Source: CAYXWH01 sp964468755 (GTDB taxonomy: Bacteria > Chloroflexota > Dehalococcoidia > Dehalococcoidales > RBG-16-60-22). Taken from it: a stretch of 47,313 nucleotides of DNA. Both the position numbers and the translations under genes were made by a program. The notes under the pieces are model-generated. The model made no database searches. It saw only the letters and a list, made by a program, of their open reading frames with translations, and was not told where the DNA came from. Location: the NCBI GenBank assembly GCA_964468755.1, contig CAYXWH010000006.1, forward strand, positions 1 through 47,313, read 5' to 3'. Shown here piece by piece: positions 8,736 to 17,472 of the stretch (position 1 is the first letter of the stretch; every line of letters begins with the position of its first letter).

Positions 8736-8852
8736 ATAGGCTTTGATGAACTGAAAGCTCACGTTAAGGATTATACCCCGGAGGGGGTTGCCGAAATTAC
8801 CCGGGTTCCGGCTGAAATGATTAAGCCGGCAGCAATGAGGGTGAGTTACTGA
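8736..8852 (+). pseudogene. Remnant of a molybdopterin oxidoreductase gene
   Basis: An open stretch of 38 codons without a proper start reads GFDELKAHVKDYTPEGVAEI, then TRVPAEMIKPAA. This is the characteristic helix-turn region of the catalytic subunits of complex iron-sulfur molybdoenzymes, where family members usually have a version of YTPE-VAEITGVPAEKI-AA. The intact molybdoenzyme at 23269-26694 has the related segment VAETITGVPAATI. Stops lie on both sides (TGA at 8712-8714 and at 8850-8852), and no further family motifs appear around it. It therefore looks like a decayed or transferred fragment and not a small gene. Confidence 0.6.
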
Positions 8853-8925
8853 CTTCAAGAAGCGTCCTGAGGGGGGAGAGTGAAGCAGTATACTGGTTCG
8901 GGAAAATCAGAAGCAGTTGTTGAGG

Positions 8926-9399
8926 TTAGTCGCCGTTTGTCGTTTTTATGCGGGGTAGGCGGCAAATTTTTTTGGTGCCCAACAGAACCCATTTATGGTC
9001 GGGATGAAGCCACGCCCAGGGCCAGATTGGCAGCGGGGTAATAACGAAAACGTTTTCAGCAACCCGGTACATTTCGTTTAGGGCAGCATCCGGGTCTTCA
9101 ACGTGTTCCAGTACATGGCTGGCATAGACGGCGCCGAACTGCTTTTCCGTGAACATGCTCAGGTCCTGGATGTCACCGAGGACGAAGCGGGGAGCCTGCC
9201 GGGGTACTATGTCCAGGTTGATATCGCTTGATTCGGTGTAGGCTGACTTACAGCCTACGTTTAACAGTGGCTTGTTGGCTGTCATCGAGGCTTCCCTGGC
9301 TTCATGGAAAACCAGTCCGTTGTAGCCCAGTGCCGCCAGGAAAAAGGCCAGAGCACGGCGGTATTTTTTCAGCTCCGGCAGTTTGAATGGAAATTTCAA
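8926..9399 (-). CDS. Class I SAM-dependent methyltransferase-like protein
   Basis: A 157-residue protein with a short methyltransferase-11-like core. LLNVGCKSAY resembles the SAM-binding motif I, NLDIVPRQAP the acidic motif, VLGDIQDLSMF motif II, and ASHVLEHVEDPDAALNEMYRV the well-conserved post-II region of this family. The N-terminal 35 residues are basic and hydrophobic (KKYRRALAFFLAALGY), perhaps a membrane-associating helix. The C-terminal half of a full-length methyltransferase is short here. The start is TTG at 9399 with GAGGGGG four bases upstream. It lies downstream of the flavodoxin gene on the same strand. The substrate is unknown. Confidence 0.7.
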   Translation of the reverse strand: MKFPFKLPELKKYRRALAFFLAALGYNGLVFHEAREASMTANKPLLNVGCKSAYTESSDINLDIVPRQAPRFVLGDIQDLSMFTEKQFGAVYASHVLEHVEDPDAALNEMYRVAENVFVITPLPIWPWAWLHPDHKWVLLGTKKICRLPRIKTTNGD

Positions 9400-9472
9400 G
9401 GTACCCCCTCTTTGGTTTGGTGAACCGGTGAGCCATGATACCTGGAATTGCTATACCCCGCCGTATTGCCGT

Positions 9473-9934
9473 TCACTGCTGCACATGGGTGGCAATCTTG
9501 AGCCCGAACTCCCGGCATCTGGGTAGCTCACCCTCACTTACGGGGCCTTTCATCCCGTCAACCCTTACCGATAGTCCCGGAGTCGACAGTGACAGGCCGG
9601 GGACCTTTTCGCCGATTTGTTTTTCCATTCTGCCGACTGCTTTGGCATAGTCTTTGGCGAGGTAGGTATCAAAGACCGCCCCCTGTTTTCCGGCTAGATT
9701 GAGCTTGCCGAGCTTGTCGATAAATTTGCTGACACTCCTCGTAGCCCTTCCCATATGGTTCGGGGAGCCCACCAGTATCACATCAAACTCGTCAATATGG
9801 GCCAGGTCAACCTCGTTAAGTTCGGTGAGTATCGATTCCATACCGGGGACCTGGTTTATCCCTTCGACAATAGCTTCGGCGACGCGCCCGGTGTTGCCAT
9901 ACTTTGATTCATAGACCACGATAGCTTTGGTCAT
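9473..9934 (-). CDS. Flavodoxin-like FMN protein
   Basis: A 153-residue flavodoxin fold. The FMN phosphate loop reads YESKYGNTGRVAEAI at residues 8-22. Further segments that should contact the flavin are VGSPNHMGRATRSVSKFID (near 56-74) and VFDTYLAKDYAKAV. It is expected to be a one- or two-electron carrier in the cytoplasm or a protoporphyrinogen-oxidase-like flavodoxin-domain protein. The ATG at 9934 has GGAGG seven bases upstream. It follows the FNR-like membrane protein in a same-strand series of redox genes, so it could pass electrons to or from that protein; this partnership is inferred from position only. Confidence 0.85.
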   Translation of the reverse strand: MTKAIVVYESKYGNTGRVAEAIVEGINQVPGMESILTELNEVDLAHIDEFDVILVGSPNHMGRATRSVSKFIDKLGKLNLAGKQGAVFDTYLAKDYAKAVGRMEKQIGEKVPGLSLSTPGLSVRVDGMKGPVSEGELPRCREFGLKIATHVQQ

Positions 9935-10126
9935 GGCAGTGCCTCCGACGGTTGCGATTTTGTTTTCGGGTTAGCTGGCAAGAATTGTAACCTGCCGTTA
10001 AACAATTATCAATAGTCTGGATAAATCTTGAAGCCATGACCAAAGAGAATATGGTAACATAGTGCGGGTTGAAATGGAATTCCATGGGTGGCACTGGGCT
10101 TGAGGCTATCTGGAAAAGGGAGGCAT

Positions 10127-11482
10127 CTAGAGGGTAAAGTGCTCGGTAACGATCTGATGTCGCGGCACTCCCCAGCCCCGCAACGTCCGGGTAACGCTTT
10201 TCATCATCACCTCCGGGCCCCAGACGAAATAGAGCCAGTCATCACACCCGTTTGTGCGCAGGCATTGATTGAGCATCTGTTCATTCAGAATGCCGTGGAG
10301 CCCCGACCAGTCCGGTAATGGCTCATTCACTACCAGATAGGCGCCAAAGTCAAGGCTTTTTTGCATCTCGTTGAGTTCGTCGACAAAGACCAGCTCCCCC
10401 TCACGTTCAACACCATGCACCAGCCGTATCGGTCGCTGCTCGGCATCGGCATGGAGCTGCCGCAAGATGCTCAGGGCGGGCGCAATACCGACACCTCCGG
10501 TAATAAAGGCGATACTGGCACCGGAGCGACCGTCGAGGGTACTGTTGCCATGCGGCCCGTCGAGGTAAGCCTTGGTTCCCGGCGGTATCTCACCTGTCCG
10601 CGAAGTGAAATCGCCGCTTTCCTTGATGAGAAAAGAAATCTCCGGAAGCGCTGCCCGGCTGGAGGCTATGGAGAACGGGTGCTCGTTAATACTGAACGGT
10701 GAGTGCCCCAGGTTAAGCCAGAAGAATTGCCCGGGAGCAAAGTCCATCTGCTCCGGACTATCCGGGGCGATGGTGATATGCCATAAACCTTCGCCGACCC
10801 GATTATTACTGGCGACGTGATAGGGATGGGCGCGTTTGCTGAGCGGTTTGAGGATATAAATATGAAGCAGGGTGAGGATAGAGAGTGCCAGGAGTATCGA
10901 CCACAGGGTAATGAACATGGTATCGCTGTGGCGACCCAGAGTGACTGCGTGCTGGGTGGCAAGCGCCGCCATGACCATAGTGCCTATTCCGTGGCTGAGC
11001 CGCCATGCCTCGTAGCGGATGTGAAGCCGGTCATGGAAGATAGCCAGCAGTACCAGTACCAGCAGCAGGAACCAGGCGACGATACCGGTATTGATAGAAG
11101 GTGACATAAACAATACAACACCGCGTTTGACTGCGTTGGATACACCCTCCCAGGGAGCGACGACGAGAAAGGGATGCACCAGCAGCAGGACAGCCAGTAC
11201 CCGAGCCATTATCTGGTGAATGCGGATGATTAGGTCAATGCCGAATCTGACGGAAATCCACTTGAACCTGCCGGAAAGGATAAACTGGAGATAGAGTGCC
11301 ATGAAGCCAATAAGTAACAAAGAGCCGGAAATTTCCTGAGCCGTATCCCGTCGTGGCAGTTCCTGGTATAATCCCAGCAATAGGGGTATCAGCAGCACCA
11401 CTATATAAACTACAATCAGGACTGCTGCTGGCAAGATGGCTCCTGCTGCGGGTTTGCTGGTAATACCGCTCCTGTCAACCAT
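10127..11482 (-). CDS. Membrane ferric reductase-like/FNR-type oxidoreductase
   Basis: A 451-residue membrane flavoprotein. The N-terminal half holds about six hydrophobic helices with histidines suited to haem ligation (HQIMARVLAVLLLVHPF; RLSHGIGTMVMAALATQHAV), as in ferric-reductase transmembrane domains. The C-terminal half (from about residue 225) is a ferredoxin-NADP reductase module: FAPGQFFWLNL, the flavin motif EHPFSIASS (normally RxYS; arginine replaced by His-Pro), the pyridine-nucleotide loop FITGGVGIAPALSIL, and a C-terminal VWGPEVMMKSV followed by a terminal EHFTL. It should move electrons between NAD(P)H and membrane haem, toward the outside partner. Upstream on the same strand are a ferredoxin and two flavoproteins, suggesting one electron-transfer chain. 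Confidence 0.87.
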   Translation of the reverse strand: MVDRSGITSKPAAGAILPAAVLIVVYIVVLLIPLLLGLYQELPRRDTAQEISGSLLLIGFMALYLQFILSGRFKWISVRFGIDLIIRIHQIMARVLAVLLLVHPFLVVAPWEGVSNAVKRGVVLFMSPSINTGIVAWFLLLVLVLLAIFHDRLHIRYEAWRLSHGIGTMVMAALATQHAVTLGRHSDTMFITLWSILLALSILTLLHIYILKPLSKRAHPYHVASNNRVGEGLWHITIAPDSPEQMDFAPGQFFWLNLGHSPFSINEHPFSIASSRAALPEISFLIKESGDFTSRTGEIPPGTKAYLDGPHGNSTLDGRSGASIAFITGGVGIAPALSILRQLHADAEQRPIRLVHGVEREGELVFVDELNEMQKSLDFGAYLVVNEPLPDWSGLHGILNEQMLNQCLRTNGCDDWLYFVWGPEVMMKSVTRTLRGWGVPRHQIVTEHFTL

Positions 11483-11523
11483 AAAACTCTTCTTCCTTTA
11501 GCTAAAATGGGTGTGGTTCAAAT

Positions 11524-11739
11524 TTAACCCCAGGCTACCGTCAGCGGGGAATACTTTTCCGACGTGATGTATATGGCATCAACCGGGCAGTAAAGCTCGC
11601 ATTGATGGCATATCTGGCAGTCCTCGGGGTATTTAATGACGGCTTTGTTCGTTTTTTTATCCATCCTGATGACGTCCATGGGACAGGCCATCACGCATTC
11701 CCCGCAGCCGGTGCATCCGTCAATTCTCTCGATGACCAT
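11524..11739 (-). CDS. Ferredoxin with two [4Fe-4S] clusters
   Basis: A 71-residue ferredoxin with two complete CxxCxxCxxxCP motifs, at Cys9-12-15-19 and Cys41-44-47-51. It is a small soluble electron carrier or the electron-input subunit of a flavoprotein. It lies 38 bases after the stop of the Tat-exported flavoprotein, has an AAGGAGG seven bases before its ATG, and precedes the FNR-like membrane protein. The flavoprotein plus two-cluster ferredoxin pairing is reminiscent of AprA-AprB of adenylylsulfate reductase, but the flavoproteins here are only general members of the fumarate reductase superfamily, so I do not assign that function. Confidence 0.92.
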   Translation of the reverse strand: MVIERIDGCTGCGECVMACPMDVIRMDKKTNKAVIKYPEDCQICHQCELYCPVDAIYITSEKYSPLTVAWG

Positions 11740-11777
11740 GTTTTATCCTCCTTGCCCGTTCGGTCCAATTTGGCAGT

Positions 11778-13610
11778 TCAGGCTCGCCATCCCATTTTTT
11801 GCCGGAACTCAAGCTCACCCGGGAACCTGAAGAACGGGTACCGTTCCTCATAGGAGAGTCGGGAGTCAGGTTTCCACTCTTCAGGAATTTCCTGTTTGGT
11901 GAGCACCATTTTGCCCTGGCCATCCTGCTTGATTTTTATCCATGCCAGCCACTCGTCATCATTCCGTGCCGGGTAGTCTTCCCGGAAATGGCAGCCCCGG
12001 CTTTCCGTCCGGAAGAGTGAGGCTTTCAGTTTCATTTCCGCATTGAGCAGCATGTTGGTCACTTCATGTGCCCGCCGCAGGTCATGGGGGTCATTGGCTA
12101 TCATTTTAGGCACTATATGGTCGCGCAGGAACTCGATGTGAGCCAGGGCGCCATCCAACCTTCTCTTTTCTTTGACATAAATAACATAATAGGGGAACAT
12201 CGTATTTTGCATGGTATGGGTTATCCAGCCTGGAGAGTAGCCCTTTCCCCGGGCTCTTGGCGCAAAGATAGCCGTCTTTATTCGGTCTATCTCGGCGGTG
12301 GAGATACCGGGTTTATCGGCGTGTTTGGCGAAATCGGCGGCATACCCCCCGACAATGGCGCCCTGGACTGATGAGCCTGATGATGAAGTGCCGATTCCGG
12401 CGTACCTGGCGCCGCTTTGCATCGTACCGAGCGCATCACCGGCGGCGTAAAGTCCGGGGACGCAGGAGGCGCCGGTGGTATCAATGGGCCAGATGCCTTC
12501 GGCTTTATGAACGCCCATTCCGCAGGAAGCGCCACCAACAACCGGCCCCAAGCCGGCACCAGGGGGGCCTCCGGGTGGTGGTCCCCCGGGAGGTGGAGCT
12601 CCAGGCGGTGGTCCTCCCGGCGGTGGTCCTCCCGGCGGTGGCCCTCCCCCGGGTTGTGCTCCGGGTGGCGGGCCAAGCTGGGTAGGGATTTGGCCTTCAT
12701 AGGCTTGCAGTTCCATGCCGAGGTCCAGTCCGTGTCCGCCCCATCTAGGCGCACCGCCTTTATGTAGACCGTGGCGCATGCGCCCCCATTGCAGCCAGCA
12801 GGCAGCCGGGTGTTCCGCACTGGTGAAATGGGTATCAACAAACTCTTTTCCGGTGATTTCGGCACCGACACGGTAAGCCATGGCGTCGCCGTCAAAGGTA
12901 AGGCAGGAAATGGGAAAGCCGTATGATTTGAATGTGCCGGCGCCGGTGCACAAAATAGTGGCTTTGGCGGTAATAATAATCGCCGTATCTGACTCCATGG
13001 GGAAACCCATCGCCCCGACCACACGTCCGTTCTGCATAAGCAGGTCGGTTATCATCGTTCTCTCGATGATATCAACACCGCTCTCAATGGCTTTCTTCTT
13101 CAGCACGGGGCCGAATTCGGCAATATCAGCCGCGCCCCAGGCGACCAGGTCCTGATACCGCGCCATGGAATGTTCCATGAAGATTTCCAGCCAGGTACGG
13201 TTATTGACATATTCCCCGGTGGCGCTGACGTTTTTAATCCACTCCGCACGGTTATGGCCTTCGGTTTCATCAAAGACGCAGTAGCCACCCGCCCAGGGGG
13301 AGGCGCCGGACAGGCCGACAGATCCCTTGTCCACCATAAGGACGCTAACCCCCTTCTCCCTGGCTTTTACAGCGGCAAAGACGGCGGCGAGACCGCCACC
13401 GATAACCAGCACATCAGTCTCGAATTGATTTCCCCCAACCTGGGTTAATGGCGTCCTGCCCGCATTGGTGGTCGGAGGTGGCTCTGCGGCTGGCGCCGAG
13501 CATCCCCAGAACAGGTTGGTCATGCCTACTCCAGCTGCGCATAGCCCGGCGACTTTCAAGAAATCGCGGCGGCTACAGGCAAATACACCTTCTGGCTGCG
13601 CTGTACCCAT
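11778..13610 (-). CDS. Tat-exported lipoprotein flavoprotein, fumarate reductase superfamily, with a Pro-Gly insert
   Basis: A 610-residue FAD enzyme of the fumarate reductase/succinate dehydrogenase superfamily. The N-terminus carries a twin-arginine motif SRRDFLK at 13-19 and a lipobox-like LFWGC ending at Cys37, so it should be exported folded and tethered outside the membrane. The FAD loop VIGGGLAAVFAA starts at 69. Two more family segments are GGASCGMGVHKAEGIW and LYAAGDALGTM, and the C-terminus ends in the helical domain typical of the family. At about residues 305-357 there is a low-complexity Pro-Gly insert (PPPGG repeats) that the neighbouring paralogue lacks. GGAGGG precedes the start. 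It is likely the terminal reductase or oxidase of the redox module; the substrate is unknown. Confidence 0.88.
   Translation of the reverse strand: MGTAQPEGVFACSRRDFLKVAGLCAAGVGMTNLFWGCSAPAAEPPPTTNAGRTPLTQVGGNQFETDVLVIGGGLAAVFAAVKAREKGVSVLMVDKGSVGLSGASPWAGGYCVFDETEGHNRAEWIKNVSATGEYVNNRTWLEIFMEHSMARYQDLVAWGAADIAEFGPVLKKKAIESGVDIIERTMITDLLMQNGRVVGAMGFPMESDTAIIITAKATILCTGAGTFKSYGFPISCLTFDGDAMAYRVGAEITGKEFVDTHFTSAEHPAACWLQWGRMRHGLHKGGAPRWGGHGLDLGMELQAYEGQIPTQLGPPPGAQPGGGPPPGGPPPGGPPPGAPPPGGPPPGGPPGAGLGPVVGGASCGMGVHKAEGIWPIDTTGASCVPGLYAAGDALGTMQSGARYAGIGTSSSGSSVQGAIVGGYAADFAKHADKPGISTAEIDRIKTAIFAPRARGKGYSPGWITHTMQNTMFPYYVIYVKEKRRLDGALAHIEFLRDHIVPKMIANDPHDLRRAHEVTNMLLNAEMKLKASLFRTESRGCHFREDYPARNDDEWLAWIKIKQDGQGKMVLTKQEIPEEWKPDSRLSYEERYPFFRFPGELEFRQKMGWRA
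12545..12690 (-). repeat. Pro-Gly coding tandem repeat inside the exported flavoprotein gene
   Basis: Imperfect short tandem repeats of GGTGGTCCTCCCGGC type encode PPPGG, PPPGA and PPGG blocks. The paralogue at 13795-15423 has ordinary sequence at the same point, just before the shared GGAS-GM-VHKAEGIWP segment. Such a repeat may expand or contract by slippage in frame. Confidence 0.8.
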
Positions 13611-13794
13611 GGTTATCCCTCCTTAATCGGTTAAGTACCGGCTATCTTAATCGGTGACGGCATTTTGCCCTGGGTGAACCATTCTAATCACATAAATGTT
13701 AAGATGATATTAAGATTATAAAGTGATAAAGCCCAATATTATTACGGTCATTTTTATACGGTTTTCAGCAAACCGGCTAGACAGGTGATGATAG

Positions 13795-15423
13795 CTATTC
13801 TCCCGGAAAACGGTAGGGATATCTCTCTGCATAGGGCAGGGACAGGTCAGGCCACCACTCCCTGGGGACTGGTTTCTTGAATGGCTTCATCTGGCCGTCT
13901 TCTTCTTTCAGCAGTACCCACGCCAGCCAGTCCGGGTCATCGCGTCGAGGATAGTCCTCGCGGTAATGGCAGCCCCGGCTTTCAGTCCGGAATAATGAAG
14001 CCCGTAGCCTCATCTCAGCATTTAGAATCATGTTCTTGGTTTCGAGAGCCAGTCGCAGCCCGTGAGGGTCCCGGGCATACAATTTGGGAACGATGTGGTC
14101 TCTCAAGAACTCGACTGTGGTCAAAGCGGCTTTTAATCGGTCCTCCTTTTTTACATACAGTATGAAGTATGGAATCACAGTGTTCTGGAGTAACTGGGTG
14201 ACCCACCCCGGGCTGAAGCCGCCCTTCCGCTCGGTGGGCGCCAGTGCCGTCTTTTCAAGCCTATCCAGTTCTTTCCGGTCTACCTCTGGCTTGGCGGAAT
14301 TTCGGGCAAGTTCGGCGGCGGCAAGTCCGGCCCGGGTCCCGGTAACGGCGGAACCGGCCAGAGCCGACCCGCCGGCACCATACACGGCACCCATCTGCAT
14401 GGTTCCCAGAGCGTCACCGGCAGCGTAAAGTCCGGACAGTCCGGTGGCACCGCTGGTATCAGCCGGCCAGATGCCTTCCGCCTTGTGCACGGACATACCG
14501 GACGATGCACCGCCTATCATGGCGGATTTCTTCCCGTCAGGGGTGACGGCGTACAACGGCGCCCGGCCGGCATGGGCTTCAAATTCCATCTCCAGGAATA
14601 ATGTACCGCGGTCCTTCACCTCGTTGCCTTCGGCGTTGGTTATTACGCGTTTTGGCGGCTTGCCGTCCTTCATGGGGGATGGATGCCCCGGTTTGCCGGG
14701 GTACATCGGATATGCCGGATGCTCGGCCCGGGTACCATGGGTATCGGCGAATTCCTTGCCGGTTATCATGGCACCGGCCCGGTAAGCCATAGCGTCGCCA
14801 TCGGAGGTTAACGCCGAGATGGGCCAACCCCAGGGCTTGAAGCCGCCTGCCCCCGTGCCAAGGATAACTGCCTTCGCTTTGAAGATATACCGGTCATAGC
14901 TTTCCATGGTGATGCCGATGACGCCCACAATTCTGCCGTCCTGCTTCACAAGGTCGGTGACCATGATTCTGTCCATGATCCTGACGCCGCTCTTTACGGC
15001 ATGTTTTCTCAAAACTTCGGCATGGTGTATCGGTCCCATGTCAACCACGGCGCAGGGTCCCAGACCGCCCGCCATTCGAAAAACCTCACCGTTCTCGTTC
15101 TGGCGAAAATCTACGCCCCATAAAGCGAGGTCCTGATACCGGGCGTACGACTCTTTAAAGACAATCTCCGTCCATTCCCGGTTGTTAATGTATTCACCGA
15201 CGGTGGTAACCTGGTTCAGCCAGCCGTCGAGAGCGTCACCCCATTCCGGGTTGAAAACGGCGAAGCAGCCGGCAAAAGGCGACTGCCCCGATTTACCACA
15301 ATACCCTTTATCAACCAGGGTTACGTTTACCCCCTGCCCTTTCGCCTTTATCGCGGCAAAGCAGCCAGCCATGCCGCCGCCGATAACCAGTACATCGGTT
15401 TCGATTAACGTTTCTGTAGACAT
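13795..15423 (-). CDS. FAD-dependent fumarate reductase-superfamily flavoprotein, no export signal
   Basis: A 542-residue paralogue of the next gene. It starts MSTETLIETDVLVIGGGMAG at 15423 with AGGAAGG ten bases upstream; the frame extends to 15456 but without a better start. The FAD Rossmann loop is at residues 12-18, GGASSGMSVHKAEGIWPADT lies in the central region and LYAAGDALGTMQMGAVYGAGGSA carries the second FAD contact. The C-terminal helical domain contains RTESRGCHYREDYP, shared with the paralogue. No signal peptide is visible, so it probably acts in the cytoplasm, unlike its Tat-exported partner, unless it is carried along as a hitchhiker subunit. Substrate unknown. Confidence 0.87.
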   Translation of the reverse strand: MSTETLIETDVLVIGGGMAGCFAAIKAKGQGVNVTLVDKGYCGKSGQSPFAGCFAVFNPEWGDALDGWLNQVTTVGEYINNREWTEIVFKESYARYQDLALWGVDFRQNENGEVFRMAGGLGPCAVVDMGPIHHAEVLRKHAVKSGVRIMDRIMVTDLVKQDGRIVGVIGITMESYDRYIFKAKAVILGTGAGGFKPWGWPISALTSDGDAMAYRAGAMITGKEFADTHGTRAEHPAYPMYPGKPGHPSPMKDGKPPKRVITNAEGNEVKDRGTLFLEMEFEAHAGRAPLYAVTPDGKKSAMIGGASSGMSVHKAEGIWPADTSGATGLSGLYAAGDALGTMQMGAVYGAGGSALAGSAVTGTRAGLAAAELARNSAKPEVDRKELDRLEKTALAPTERKGGFSPGWVTQLLQNTVIPYFILYVKKEDRLKAALTTVEFLRDHIVPKLYARDPHGLRLALETKNMILNAEMRLRASLFRTESRGCHYREDYPRRDDPDWLAWVLLKEEDGQMKPFKKPVPREWWPDLSLPYAERYPYRFPGE

Positions 15424-15600
15424 TTTCGTATTTCCTTCCTGAGTTTTCCATCTCAAGTAAAGCTGTACGCCGGTTGTGTCTTGCTGAAAACCTGTCAGGC
15501 TCAGGCTCGGTGTGTCAGCAATAAACTATTGGCGAGTTAGAAAACTGCGTAGAGTAAACCATAGCCACCCAGCTATGTTGTCCGCTACATACGCTCTTTA

Positions 15601-15636
15601 TTGTGGTGCTGCCGGTGACAGCCGGCAACACCACAA
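15601..15636 (-). terminator. Strong hairpin between the substrate-binding protein and flavoprotein genes
   Basis: A 15-base stem with one mismatch: TTGTGGTGCTGCCGG at 15601-15615 against CCGGCAACACCACAA at 15622-15636. It lies about 75 bases past the stop of the substrate-binding protein gene. There is no U-tract on either strand, so it may be a Rho-independent-like barrier or a processing and stability element. It suggests that the flavoprotein genes are expressed less than, or separately from, the binding protein. Confidence 0.5.
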
Positions 15637-15709
15637 CCTGATTTGTCTGATACCATTCCTGATTCTGTTGTCTGGTAGCTGCCCTATTTTATACAAACTT
15701 GGCTTTATA

Positions 15710-17371
15710 TTATCCACCTTTCCATATTTTTGACCAGTCCCGGTACCGGTTGCTAAAGGGCATGAAGTGCTCAGGGTCATGAACCTTGGAATCCGGATGC
15801 AGTACGTTGATATCGGCATCAGGCCATAAAACCAGGGCAATCGCATCGTCGTAGAGCAGCTTCTCTATCTGGCCGAGTAACTGGTTAGCTTGGTTATCAT
15901 CCTCGGTATGGAGATAGGTGTCAATCAGGTCATCAATACCTTCCGGTCTTTTCAGCCCCTGGTAGTGAATTGAATTAGTTAACCAGTGCTGCTTAACATT
16001 AGGAGCCATGCTGGTTTCTCTGGAGCGGTCATGCTCCCACACCAACTGGTTAGGTGGTGAAGCTGACATGGTATGTTGAGTCCAGGTAGCCATATCTACG
16101 GTATCTATATCGAGCGTGATGCCCACATCCGCCAGCATAGCCTGGGCGGCAAGCCACTGGTCCATACGAGGGATGTTGCCTACTATAAATTTGACCTTGA
16201 AACCATCGGGGTAGCCAGCTTCCGTCAGCAGCTGTTTTGCCTTCTCCGGGTCATACAGTCGCGGTGTAGTGCCGGGGTCGATGCCCAAGACTCGCACGCC
16301 CTTGAGTATTTCGTATATGGGTTCGACTTGACCTTCAAACAGCGTACTCGTTATCTTCTTTTTGTCGATGGCGTATTCCAGTGCCTGCCGCACGCGGATA
16401 TCGGCAAAGATGCTATCGGGGTCCTGGCTATTCCAGACCGCCATGTTGCCGATGCCGTCGTTAACCAGGAAGACCCAGTCGCTGCGCTGTTTTAATAACT
16501 GGTCCCTGGTCTCAAAATCGACTCGTTGCATGAAGTCTGCCTCATGGTTAAGAAACATGGCAGTGGCGGTCATCGGGTCAGCGGCTGTAATCATCCTGAA
16601 GCCATCGAGATAAGGTTGGCCGCCCCAGTAATCTTCATTTCTTATCCATTCTACAGATACATTAGGTACGAAATCGTTCAAAATAAAGGGACCGGTGCCG
16701 ATGGGGTTGTAAAGAGCCCATTTCTCGCCATTTTTCTCAAACGCCGTAGGCGAGTAGATAAAAGCCATCGGGTTGGCGAAATCGTCCAGGATGGTCCGGT
16801 CCCATTCCTTTAAATTGAACTTGATGGTGTAGTCATCGATTACTTCTATCGAGGAAACCGCCGAAAAGAGGGGGGACGGCGCACCAACGTACTGCCCGAG
16901 ATTCCATTTTACCGCATCAGCATTGAAATCGGTGCCGTCATGGAATTTCACGCCCTGTCTCAGGTGGAAGGTATAGGCAGACTTTTCCGGAGCCAGTTCC
17001 CAGCTCTCGGCAAGAACCGGGACATACATGCCAGGATAATAAAAATCTATCCCGAGCAATCCCTCAAGGGATAAAGCGGCCGATTCTCGAAGACCACCGC
17101 GTATCTTCGGTGGCCAACCAAACATATTCGGCGTAAAGAGGGCGAGCTGTATAAAGGTGCCACCATATTGCGGGGTTTCTTCGGCAGGCGCGGGAGATGG
17201 AACTGGGGCCGGGGCTGGAGTGGGAGCTGGGGCTGGAGCCGGTGTGGGTGCCGGGCCTGGTGCTGGTGGAGCCGGAGTGGGAGAAGGTGTTGGTGCCGGT
17301 TGGGCACAGCCACTTAGAATCAGACCACTGACCAGCATTAATGCCACAACCACTAAAAATACCTTTTTCAT
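15710..17371 (-). CDS. ABC transporter substrate-binding lipoprotein (family 5, peptide/nickel type)
   Basis: A 553-residue extracytoplasmic binding protein of the DppA/OppA/NikA family (SBP family 5). The signal peptide ends in the lipobox LILSGC, with Cys22 as the lipid anchor. A Pro-Ala-Thr linker of about 45 residues follows, typical for spacing from the membrane. The mature domain shows the family pattern, with YTFHLRQGVKFHDGTDFNA and VRQALEYAIDKKKI. The start has a GGAGGAG site. No permease or ATPase genes lie nearby, so it is an orphan binding protein, or it serves the adjacent redox module by capturing its substrate. Peptide, nickel chelate or an organic anion are all possible ligands. 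Confidence 0.9.
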   Translation of the reverse strand: MKKVFLVVVALMLVSGLILSGCAQPAPTPSPTPAPPAPGPAPTPAPAPAPTPAPAPVPSPAPAEETPQYGGTFIQLALFTPNMFGWPPKIRGGLRESAALSLEGLLGIDFYYPGMYVPVLAESWELAPEKSAYTFHLRQGVKFHDGTDFNADAVKWNLGQYVGAPSPLFSAVSSIEVIDDYTIKFNLKEWDRTILDDFANPMAFIYSPTAFEKNGEKWALYNPIGTGPFILNDFVPNVSVEWIRNEDYWGGQPYLDGFRMITAADPMTATAMFLNHEADFMQRVDFETRDQLLKQRSDWVFLVNDGIGNMAVWNSQDPDSIFADIRVRQALEYAIDKKKITSTLFEGQVEPIYEILKGVRVLGIDPGTTPRLYDPEKAKQLLTEAGYPDGFKVKFIVGNIPRMDQWLAAQAMLADVGITLDIDTVDMATWTQHTMSASPPNQLVWEHDRSRETSMAPNVKQHWLTNSIHYQGLKRPEGIDDLIDTYLHTEDDNQANQLLGQIEKLLYDDAIALVLWPDADINVLHPDSKVHDPEHFMPFSNRYRDWSKIWKGG

Positions 17372-17472
17372 TTCTCCTCCTTCCGTTTTATTGAGTTATT
17401 CCGCTATTCGGCGTCATTTCAATCTGGCATATATACCTCCTGCTAGTGGTTCTCTATGGAACAAAATAAATT

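Noticed and set aside
10361..11104. Several plus-strand frames around 80-113 codons
   Set aside because: All are antisense to the FNR-like membrane protein, which has clear domain motifs.
11524..13610. Adenylylsulfate reductase AprA-AprB
   Set aside because: The flavoprotein and two-cluster ferredoxin are adjacent as in AprAB, but the flavoprotein shows only general fumarate-reductase-superfamily motifs, a Tat/lipoprotein signal and a Pro-Gly insert.
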